NCBI GenBank assembly: GCA_002085265.1
Contig: NATI01000028.1
Location: forward strand, 1 to 9,953
Source of the DNA: Candidatus Omnitrophica bacterium 4484_49
GTDB lineage: Bacteria > Omnitrophota > Gorgyraeia > Kaelpiales > Kaelpiaceae
Length of the DNA: 9,953 bases
Direction of reading: 5' to 3'
Each line of letters begins with the position of its first letter. Within the stretch, counting starts at the first letter, position 1. Of this stretch, positions 1 to 5,020 are shown in pieces. The notes under the pieces are model-generated. The model was given only the letters and a program-made list of their open reading frames with translations. It had not been told where the DNA came from and searched no databases. The position numbers and the translations under genes were made by a program.

Positions 1-106
1 CCCAGGCAATATATCCTCCTCTATTTATATGAGAGAGCACAACCTGGGGATGAAGAAGAAGCGAGTGAGGATAATTAAAAGTATCATAATTTATTATATC
101 CAGAAC
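1..106. repeat. 106-bp direct repeat, copy A (at window edge)
   Basis: Bases 1-106 are identical to 644-749 at a constant offset of 643, and the match breaks at 107 versus 750. The left limit is set by the window edge, so the repeat may be longer. On the minus strand it encodes part of the C-terminal domain of the methionine synthase-like protein, read here as the tail of the flavodoxin frame. Confidence 0.95.
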
Positions 107-412
107 TGTGGTCTCATTACCTCCTCCCACATTAGCAGAAGAAGAAAAAGCCCCCCCGATTTTTCCATCCAGTCTGCCATGAAAATTAACACTTTCATCC
201 AGCAATGCCTTTATTTCCGCTGCCATTGTCCCGTAATATGTAGGAGACCCAATTATGATAGCATCGTAATTCAAAAGTTTACTGGCATCAATTTCAGAAA
301 TGGACTTCAAGTCACATTCTACCCCCTCTTTCTGAATTGCATCTGCAATTACTTCTGCCATGTGTTTAGTATTACCTGTCCTGGAATAGTAAATGACAAC
401 CGCCTTCGCCAT
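1..412 (-). CDS. Flavodoxin family protein, 3' part replaced by a methyltransferase-derived segment (partial)
   Basis: The ATG at 412-410 has a very strong Shine-Dalgarno, AAGGAGGTGG at 428-419, and lies 1 base after the stop of the upstream methyltransferase, so the two are probably translationally coupled. Residues 1-102 are a clear short-chain flavodoxin, an FMN-binding electron carrier or quinone reductase-like protein of the cytoplasm. The phosphate loop YYSRTGNT is at 8-15, the core strand and FMN loop AIIIGSPTYYGTM at 51-63, and the second FMN loop AFSSSANVGGGNETT at 88-102. Such proteins are usually about 140-150 residues and continue with an ILNALLIHGM-like helix. Here, from residue 103 (base 106), the frame instead reads the methyltransferase sequence VLDIINYDTFNYPHS..., with no stop before the window edge. 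This part is a 106-bp copy of 644-749. The start and first two thirds are sound. The end is a fusion, either genomic or an assembly artefact. Confidence 0.8.
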   Translation of the reverse strand, partial: MAKAVVIYYSRTGNTKHMAEVIADAIQKEGVECDLKSISEIDASKLLNYDAIIIGSPTYYGTMAAEIKALLDESVNFHGRLDGKIGGAFSSSANVGGGNETTVLDIINYDTFNYPHSLLLHPQVVLSHINRGGYIAW

Positions 413-413
413 C

Positions 414-743
414 TTAAACCACCTCCTTCAAACTTCTCTTCAACTCCTTAAGTTTATCGTAAACCCTTAAAGCCTCCTTTTCCCCAAGCGTTCCCGTTCC
501 ACAGCTGGGAGTAAGAAGGCTTTTCTCTTTCAGGAGATTGATATCTATTTTTTTACTTCCGGCTTTCTGGAAAACATCTTTCATTCTTCCCATCAAACCT
601 TCGATATTAACATCTTTTATTTCTCCGCTAGTGGGGACAATTCCCCAGGCAATATATCCTCCTCTATTTATATGAGAGAGCACAACCTGGGGATGAAGAA
701 GAAGCGAGTGAGGATAATTAAAAGTATCATAATTTATTATATC
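414..743 (-). CDS. Cobalamin-independent methionine synthase (MetE)-like / UROD-fold methyltransferase, C-terminal fragment
   Basis: This is the C-terminal third of a short MetE-like protein (UROD/MetE superfamily), separated from its N-terminal part by a frameshift. Recognisable family-like sequence starts at the Asp codon 743-741 (DIINYDTFNY). It runs through the barrel segment RGGYIAWGIVPTSGE and the zinc-ligand motif LLTPSCGTGTL, and ends LKRSLKEVV at the TAA 416-414. The frame stays open up to an ATG at 788, but the residues before the Asp are a shadow of the other frame and should not be read as protein. In this family the Cys of PSCG joins the His-Cys pair in the N-terminal fragment to bind the catalytic zinc that activates the thiol methyl acceptor, so neither fragment alone should work. 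The last codons also carry the flavodoxin ribosome binding site. The identity is firm. Whether the break is real is not. Confidence 0.75.
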   Translation of the reverse strand, partial: DIINYDTFNYPHSLLLHPQVVLSHINRGGYIAWGIVPTSGEIKDVNIEGLMGRMKDVFQKAGSKKIDINLLKEKSLLTPSCGTGTLGEKEALRVYDKLKELKRSLKEVV

Positions 744-749
744 CAGAAC
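644..749. repeat. 106-bp direct repeat, copy B (inside the methyltransferase gene)
   Basis: This is the second copy of the 1-106 repeat, in the same orientation. It sits in the expected place in the methyltransferase reading frame and continues smoothly to the left into the rest of the C-terminal domain, so it is probably the native locus. Its right boundary, 749/750, is exactly where the methyltransferase frame is broken. Confidence 0.95.
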
Positions 750-1386
750 AATGAATACCCACAGTCGCCCCTTCATTTTTAAGGACATTTACAACTTCAC
801 TTAAAGAATTCTGGATATCGGTTTCTGAAATTGTGAGAAAACCAGAACCTATGGAAGAAAGATAGGGTTCATCTATAAAAATTACAACCTCACGAGCTAT
901 CTGTTTTAAAAATCTATATTGCCATATAGCCTTCATACTTAAATGCTTTATCACTATTTCTCGCAACTGCTCGTTATAAAAAATTGCTTTACCGTTTTCC
1001 TGAAAAATACTCAGTCCAAAACTAACAGGACCGGTGATCTGTCCTTTAACTATTTCGCCTTCCTTCACCTTTTCTGCAAATAAATAAAGCCCCTGAGCAT
1101 AATCCTCCGTAATTCTGAAATAACTGTAATCCTTACCCAAAACGGCCTGAAAGAACCTCTCTTGTTCCTCTGGATTCTCGCCTCTGACATATATCTTTTT
1201 GCTATCAATATCCAGAACAATGCCAGGAAATCCCTCACAGAACTGAGCATACATATTCTCCAGAAAACTCAATTTTGGTAACTGGGGCCAGCAGGGAATA
1301 TCCAGATATTGAAGATTGAGTTCTACTGCCAGTGCCGGATCCTTAAATGGCAGGCTTCCAATTGCAGTGGTGGCAAATGAATTCAA
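727..1386 (-). CDS. Cobalamin-independent methionine synthase (MetE)-like / UROD-fold methyltransferase, N-terminal fragment (frameshifted)
   Basis: This is the N-terminal two thirds of a short (normally about 330-340 residue) MetE-like methyltransferase, which transfers a methyl group to a thiol on zinc. The family opening is AIGSLPFKDP at 8-17. It is followed by WPQLPKLSFLENM (33-45), VKGQITGPVSFGLS (113-126), the barrel-strand motif VVIFIDEPYLSS (167-178) and the zinc-ligand pair in VGIHCSG (H212, C213). Right after the Gly of HCSG (base 742) the frame runs off family sequence and stops four codons later. The family's usual NTDWS-like stretch is missing, and the sequence resumes one frame over in the C-terminal fragment. 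The start is a TTG at 1386, 8 bases after the nuclease stop, with only a distant AAAGG as ribosome binding site. No in-frame ATG lies nearby. Short core MetE proteins may use a corrinoid protein rather than folate as methyl donor, but the sequence does not decide this. Confidence 0.75.
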   Translation of the reverse strand: MNSFATTAIGSLPFKDPALAVELNLQYLDIPCWPQLPKLSFLENMYAQFCEGFPGIVLDIDSKKIYVRGENPEEQERFFQAVLGKDYSYFRITEDYAQGLYLFAEKVKEGEIVKGQITGPVSFGLSIFQENGKAIFYNEQLREIVIKHLSMKAIWQYRFLKQIAREVVIFIDEPYLSSIGSGFLTISETDIQNSLSEVVNVLKNEGATVGIHCSGYNKL

Positions 1387-1394
1387 TTCCGGAA

Positions 1395-1805
1395 TCAGCC
1401 TTTCATTTCTGCCTGTTCCAGAACTTCTTCTTCTACAAATATCGGTGCTCCTGCCCTTAAAGCAAGAGCTATAGAATCCGAAGGACGAGCATCTACCTCT
1501 ATTAACTCTCCATCTCTTTTTCTAACCACAAGTTTGGCATAAAAGATATTGTTTTCTAATTTTGTAACCACCACTTTTTCCAACTTAGCCCCCATCTGGG
1601 TAATTAAATTATTAAGGAGGTCGTGGGTAAGGGGACGGGGGGGCTTAAATCCACTGACCTTCATTTTTATCGCAGTGGCTTCTATTATACCGATAACTAT
1701 GGGCAGGTATCTTTCTCCTTTTTTTTCCTTCAAAACTATTACCTGATCCCCTCTCTTCTCGTCTATTCTTATTCTGACAAGTTCCACTTCTATCAATTTA
1801 GACAT
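1395..1805 (-). CDS. Bifunctional nuclease family protein (BFN, DUF151)
   Basis: A 136-residue soluble protein made almost entirely of one bifunctional-nuclease (DUF151) domain. Hallmarks are LPIVIGIIEATAIKMK at 34-49, the RPLTHDLLNNL block at 57-67, and the strongly conserved DARPSDSIALALR at 105-117, with FVEEEVLE near the end. Plant members are reported to have DNase and RNase activity. The bacterial role is not settled, and the protein is widespread in thermophilic and anaerobic phyla. The ATG at 1805 lies inside the end of the upstream DUF6485 gene (8-bp overlap, ATGTCTAA) and has a GGAGAG ribosome binding site just upstream, so the two are very likely translated together. The methyltransferase start follows 8 bases after its stop. 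Length and motifs are complete. The family call is firm, the biochemical function less so. Confidence 0.93.
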   Translation of the reverse strand: MSKLIEVELVRIRIDEKRGDQVIVLKEKKGERYLPIVIGIIEATAIKMKVSGFKPPRPLTHDLLNNLITQMGAKLEKVVVTKLENNIFYAKLVVRKRDGELIEVDARPSDSIALALRAGAPIFVEEEVLEQAEMKG

Positions 1806-2001
1806 TTCTATCTCTCCACACCTCTATAAAATATTCAGTGGAACGGTCATATGTCTTTTCAGCGTCAGGAGGAAAATAACAGGCAGGAAGTTCCCCCCGC
1901 TGCCGATGGTATTTTAAACATTCACAGCATATCCCTTTCTTATCACAACCAGGATAAGAACAGTTACAAAAACTCATATTATTCTCCTTCTTGCACTCCA
2001 T
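1798..2001 (-). CDS. Cysteine-rich DUF6485 family protein
   Basis: A 67-residue protein with eight cysteines, at residues 3, 12, 14, 19, 25, 26, 28 and 41, plus His32. This spacing suggests a bound metal or a small zinc- or iron-sulfur-binding fold. The blocks FCNCSYPGC, GICCECLKYHR, GELPACYFPP and EKTYDRSTEYFI match what I recall of the DUF6485 family, seen mainly in anaerobes and of unknown function. I chose the ATG at 2001 because it has an ideal ribosome binding site (AGGAGGG, a few bases upstream) and the domain begins directly with MEC. A longer frame starting at 2052 would put the -35 and -10 promoter boxes inside the coding region, and its extra 17 residues do not look conserved. It is the first gene of the second transcription unit and overlaps the nuclease start by 8 bp. 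Confidence 0.88.
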   Translation of the reverse strand: MECKKENNMSFCNCSYPGCDKKGICCECLKYHRQRGELPACYFPPDAEKTYDRSTEYFIEVWRDRNV

Positions 2002-2023
2002 ATTTCCCTCCTGATTTCCCTGA

Positions 2024-2052
2024 ATTTTACTCTTCCAAATCTCAACTGTCAA
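2024..2052 (-). promoter_or_regulatory. Sigma70-like promoter of the DUF6485-nuclease-methyltransferase-flavodoxin unit
   Basis: On the minus strand, TTGACA (2052-2047) is followed after exactly 17 bases by TAAAAT (2029-2024). This is a perfect -35 box and a one-mismatch -10 box at optimal spacing. The expected start of transcription is near 2017, giving a leader of only about 16 bases that carries the AGGAGGG ribosome binding site of the DUF6485 gene. It fixes the start of that gene and shows that this unit need not depend on read-through from lptD. Confidence 0.85.
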
Positions 2053-2093
2053 GTTATTCCCTACTGAAATTTTTCATCTTTAATTAATAATTC

Positions 2094-2148
2094 CAAAACC
2101 AACTGAATCCCCCTCTTCCACCTACGAGGTGGAAGTTGGAAGGTTTTG
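2094..2148 (-). terminator. Hairpin between the two units, possible terminator or RNA processing site
   Basis: A perfect 9-bp stem, CTTCCACCT / AGGTGGAAG with a 3-base loop, lies at 2115-2135. A second pair of 7-base arms, CAAAACC at 2094-2100 and GGTTTTG at 2142-2148, encloses it with unequal internal loops (14 and 6 bases). CCAACT at 2099-2104 can alternatively pair with AGTTGG at 2134-2139. It lies downstream of lptD and upstream of the next promoter, the place for a terminator. But the minus strand reads AGGGGGATTC after the inner stem, not a T-run, so it is not a classical intrinsic terminator. The structure is certain; the function is an inference. Confidence 0.45.
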
Positions 2149-2182
2149 AAAATTAAACAGTTGTAGAATATCTTATAAGTAA

Positions 2183-2282
2183 AATCAATAAATTAACTAA
2201 CAAACTAGCAAACTAACCAACTAACCAGCCACCAAACCAACTAACCAACCAGCCAACTAACAAACTCACCAACTAATTAATG
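2183..2282. repeat. Degenerate tetranucleotide repeat (AACY-type, about 25 units) at the 3' end of lptD
   Basis: From 2183 to 2282 the plus strand can be read as 25 consecutive 4-base units with no insertion or deletion. Most are AACT, AACC or AACA, with variants AGCC, AGCA, ACCA and CACC and AATN units at both ends. In the central 20 units (2195-2274) the third base is C every time. The minus-strand transcript is therefore a GU-rich run with a G at every fourth base. It is not coding (period 4) and begins at the lptD stop codon (2279-2277). No second copy is visible in the window. Function unknown. Confidence 0.9.
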
Positions 2283-4337
2283 TGGAGGATGATAAGACTG
2301 GGAGAATTTAAATGGATAACTGGGAAATGCCTTCAGGGTAAATATTATAAAGAACTCCTTATTCCCATCCAGACGATTATTGACAAAAGTAAATTCTGCC
2401 AGCCAGCAATGGAGGTCCCTATAAATACTGAATTCCTGCCTTTCAGGCCCCATATCTTGGAAATCATGTCTCTGATATACCCTGGTACTCCATTTGGAAT
2501 TTATCTTATATCTAAATTCCGTGGTTAACTGACTTGAAGTATCCTGTTCATATCTCTGCCCCAGCCCTAATTGCCATCGTTTTTTCTCTATCAGGAGATC
2601 AAAATTTGCAGTGTTTATATGCCCGGGCTTTAATTCATATTCAATATCGGACTCAAACTTCAACCAATCAAGTGGAGTATACTCCATCTCCACCTCTGCC
2701 GTTTGCCATCTACTTCCCCCTTCTATCCGAAAATCATAAATTGCTGATAATATCAACCTCAACAGTTCTCTCTTTCTTCCCTTATCATCCTCCTGGTATT
2801 TGGTCTCCCAGAGATTTTCCAGACTTATCTTCAACCTGCTTTTTCTCTCAATAGCATCAATATCATCAAACTGCATAAGTAAATTCTTGGATATTGTAGG
2901 CTCAGTTATATAAGAATAATTGAAAACAGGCCTTATAGTATGTCTCACTGCTGTAGCAGGAGAGAACAGAAATCTACCAGACTGAGGATAAAATATCTTG
3001 TAAAATTTGACAGAAGCATCGAATCCAGTATACAGGGCACCGCGGATTTTATGCTCCTCTCCCAACTCGTTCTTGGAGTAAAATGTCTCCCTCACTCCTA
3101 TATAAGGGCTGAAATTCAAAAAACCAAAATATTTCTTAACATGCGAAATTTCGTTGTAAGTATCTATCCTCCAGACATCGTCATCAATATCAGAGTTAGC
3201 ATTTTTGTTGCTGAGATTAGCGAGATAAAAGCTGGAGTTATAATAGAAATTACTATCTTTTATCCTGAGGTCATTAAAATCCAGACCAATTTCTGGTAAC
3301 CTTTGGGTCTCGGTATAAAATTTATTCACTCTCCCTTTGAGATTGAAACTGAATGTAAAAAGTGGGAACTGGCGCAATACATACAGATATGTTGAGGGCT
3401 GATAATCTCTTTCATAATCTTCTTCATAGAAATAATCCTTCAGAAAATCAGCATCACTTAATTTGTTGAGTTCAGCAAATACTGAAGTGTAGATATCAGG
3501 TTGCCAGCTATGTCGGAAACTTATCCTGTAACGGTCATTTTCTGCCAGTTCAGAATTTTTCTCATTCATATAATAGACTTTGGCCAAACCATGTCCCAAG
3601 AAATTATACCTGTGGTCAAAGCCATAAGCCCAGCCTTTCTTCTCCCTGTAATCGAGCTTCAACCTACCGAAATTATCCTTGTTCAGATAATATCTATAAT
3701 TTGTAAGTAGATACCAGCCCCAGTCATCGTTTCTGCCAGGGATTAACATAAAAGGCATTTTTCTATCCTTAAGGGAACGTGAAAAATAAGGGAGATAAAA
3801 TACTGGTGTGTCCTTTATATAAAATACCACATTGCGGGCTATAATTTTCTCACCGGGTATCACTTTCACCGATTTCGCCTGAAATCTGTAATGAGGTTTT
3901 TCCAAATCACAAGTGGTGATGTATGCCTTTTTAAGGAAATACTTACCTTTTTCATATTCCTCAGCTTCCAAACCTTTACCATACCAGGGGCCGTATTTTT
4001 CAAATCTGGGACTTATAATTTTGCCTTTATTCTCTTTAAAATAATAACTGACCTTATCTCCATAAAATGTAGCTCCATCCCTAATGAGTTTAACATTGCC
4101 TTCCGCCAGAGCCTCATTTTTGTCCATCCAAACTGTAAGTTTATCAGCGTACAGAAACATCCCTTCATACACTACTTCTACATTTCCCTCGGCTATCATT
4201 ATGTTCTTGTCAGGAATATACTCCACCTTATCTCCATTAACGGTTAAAGGTTCTTTTAATTTTCTCCCCTCCTGTGCAAATGAAAACTGAAAAGGCAGAA
4301 TAACAATCCCCACAATTAAAATAATTTTAAGCCTCAT
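2277..4337 (-). CDS. lptD: LPS-assembly protein LptD (outer-membrane beta-barrel)
   Basis: A 686-residue LptD, the outer-membrane protein that inserts lipopolysaccharide into the outer leaflet with LptE. Residues 1-21 form a signal peptide (basic start, hydrophobic core, SFA cleavage site before Q22). Residues about 30-170 form the periplasmic OstA/LptA-like beta-jellyroll, with repeats of the type GDKVEYIPDKNIMIAEGNVEV and ADKLTVWMDKNEALAEGNVKL. The YITTCDLEKPHYRF and YIKDTPVFYLPYF blocks follow, and then a long aromatic-rich beta-barrel to the C-terminal IFTLKAFPSYPFKF. Only two cysteines exist, C143 and C644 (in HCW). By position they correspond to E. coli C173 and C725, one of the two interdomain disulfides. 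The ATG at 4337 follows the transaldolase stop by 14 bases, with a weak GGATGA ribosome binding site. Family length is normal to slightly short. It is last in the long unit, and its presence shows a diderm LPS-type envelope. Confidence 0.95.
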   Translation of the reverse strand: MRLKIILIVGIVILPFQFSFAQEGRKLKEPLTVNGDKVEYIPDKNIMIAEGNVEVVYEGMFLYADKLTVWMDKNEALAEGNVKLIRDGATFYGDKVSYYFKENKGKIISPRFEKYGPWYGKGLEAEEYEKGKYFLKKAYITTCDLEKPHYRFQAKSVKVIPGEKIIARNVVFYIKDTPVFYLPYFSRSLKDRKMPFMLIPGRNDDWGWYLLTNYRYYLNKDNFGRLKLDYREKKGWAYGFDHRYNFLGHGLAKVYYMNEKNSELAENDRYRISFRHSWQPDIYTSVFAELNKLSDADFLKDYFYEEDYERDYQPSTYLYVLRQFPLFTFSFNLKGRVNKFYTETQRLPEIGLDFNDLRIKDSNFYYNSSFYLANLSNKNANSDIDDDVWRIDTYNEISHVKKYFGFLNFSPYIGVRETFYSKNELGEEHKIRGALYTGFDASVKFYKIFYPQSGRFLFSPATAVRHTIRPVFNYSYITEPTISKNLLMQFDDIDAIERKSRLKISLENLWETKYQEDDKGRKRELLRLILSAIYDFRIEGGSRWQTAEVEMEYTPLDWLKFESDIEYELKPGHINTANFDLLIEKKRWQLGLGQRYEQDTSSQLTTEFRYKINSKWSTRVYQRHDFQDMGPERQEFSIYRDLHCWLAEFTFVNNRLDGNKEFFIIFTLKAFPSYPFKFSQSYHPPH

Positions 4338-4351
4338 TTCATCCGAATATT

Positions 4352-5002
4352 TTATATTCTTGCTTTTACCTTTTCCCAGTCTCTGAGGAACCTCTGGATC
4401 CCTATATCCGTGAGTGGATGGTGAAACAATTTCTCAAGGACCGGAAATGGCATGGTAGCAATATCAGCACCAATTAGGGCTGCCTCCAGAACATGCATAG
4501 GATGTCTGATACTGGCAACGATTATCTGAGTTTCAAAACCATAATTACCGTAGATATCCTTGATATCTTCAACCAACCTCATTCCATAAGAACTTATATC
4601 ATCCAGCCTGCCAATAAAAGGACTTATATAATCCGCTCCTGCTTTAGCAGCAAGAAGAGCCTGAGTGGGAGAAAAACACAAAGTGACATTGGTCTTTATA
4701 CCTTCCTGAGCCAGAATTTTGACTGCCTTCAATCCTTCTGGTGTCAAAGGAATTTTTATAACCACATTTTCTCCCAGTTTATTTAACTCCCGAGCCTCAG
4801 AAATCATACCCTGAGCATGTTCACTTACTACCTCCAGACTTACAGGCCCATCAACCAATCTCAAAATTTCAGTAACAAGTCCCTGAAATGGCATATCTTC
4901 TTTGGAGACTAACGTGGGATTAGTAGTTACTCCATCCAGAAGTCCCCATTCCTTAGCCTTCCTTATCTCTTCCAGATTGGCAGTATCCAGAAAAAATTTC
5001 AT
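4352..5002 (-). CDS. tal: Transaldolase, small TAL/Fsa (TalC-type) family
   Basis: A 216-residue single-domain (beta/alpha)8 aldolase, the length typical of the small transaldolase / fructose-6-phosphate aldolase group. It opens with MKFFLDTANLEEI and GVTTNPTL (24-31). The Schiff-base lysine is K83 in VVIKIPLT, followed by TNVTLCFSPTQA, SPFIGRLDD (127-135) and ASIRHP. Two positions separate the subfamilies as I recall them. Where E. coli FsaA has Gln59 and Tyr131, this protein has Glu57 and Phe129, the pattern of true transaldolases. It therefore probably moves a dihydroxyacetone unit between sugar phosphates in the non-oxidative pentose phosphate pathway. I took the ATG at 5002 because an AGGAGG box lies 5 bases upstream; an in-frame GTG two codons earlier overlaps that box. 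It sits 18 bases after the ROK kinase and 14 before lptD. Confidence 0.92.
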   Translation of the reverse strand: MKFFLDTANLEEIRKAKEWGLLDGVTTNPTLVSKEDMPFQGLVTEILRLVDGPVSLEVVSEHAQGMISEARELNKLGENVVIKIPLTPEGLKAVKILAQEGIKTNVTLCFSPTQALLAAKAGADYISPFIGRLDDISSYGMRLVEDIKDIYGNYGFETQIIVASIRHPMHVLEAALIGADIATMPFPVLEKLFHHPLTDIGIQRFLRDWEKVKARI

Positions 5003-5020
5003 ACTCACCTCCTCTCCGAG

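Noticed and set aside
29..451. Plus-strand open frame of 140 codons across the left end
   Set aside because: It is antisense to the flavodoxin and to the repeat, has no ribosome binding site, and its translation (rich in Cys, Ile, Phe and Pro) resembles no family; the minus strand carries a clear flavodoxin.
1..749. Insertion sequence or mobile element behind the 106-bp repeat
   Set aside because: The repeat is ordinary methyltransferase coding sequence in direct orientation, with no terminal inverted repeats, target duplication or transposase nearby.
744..788. N-terminal extension of the methyltransferase C-terminal fragment to an ATG at 788
   Set aside because: These codons are the out-of-frame reading of the N-terminal fragment (bases that encode NEGATVGIHCSG), so they are not protein of the second frame.
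2002..2052. Longer 84-residue version of the DUF6485 protein starting at 2052
   Set aside because: The extra codons contain the -10 and -35 promoter boxes and lack a ribosome binding site; the AGGAGGG box points to the ATG at 2001.
2115..2135. Classical intrinsic terminator for lptD
   Set aside because: The stem is good, but the transcribed strand continues AGGGGGATTC, not a run of T; kept only as a hairpin of unknown role.
2183..2282. CRISPR array or coding tandem repeat
   Set aside because: There are no spacers or long repeats, only a 4-base period, which does not fit a codon period either.
2534..4290. Several plus-strand open frames inside lptD
   Set aside because: They are antisense shadows of a long, convincing minus-strand gene, with no ribosome binding sites or recognisable domains.
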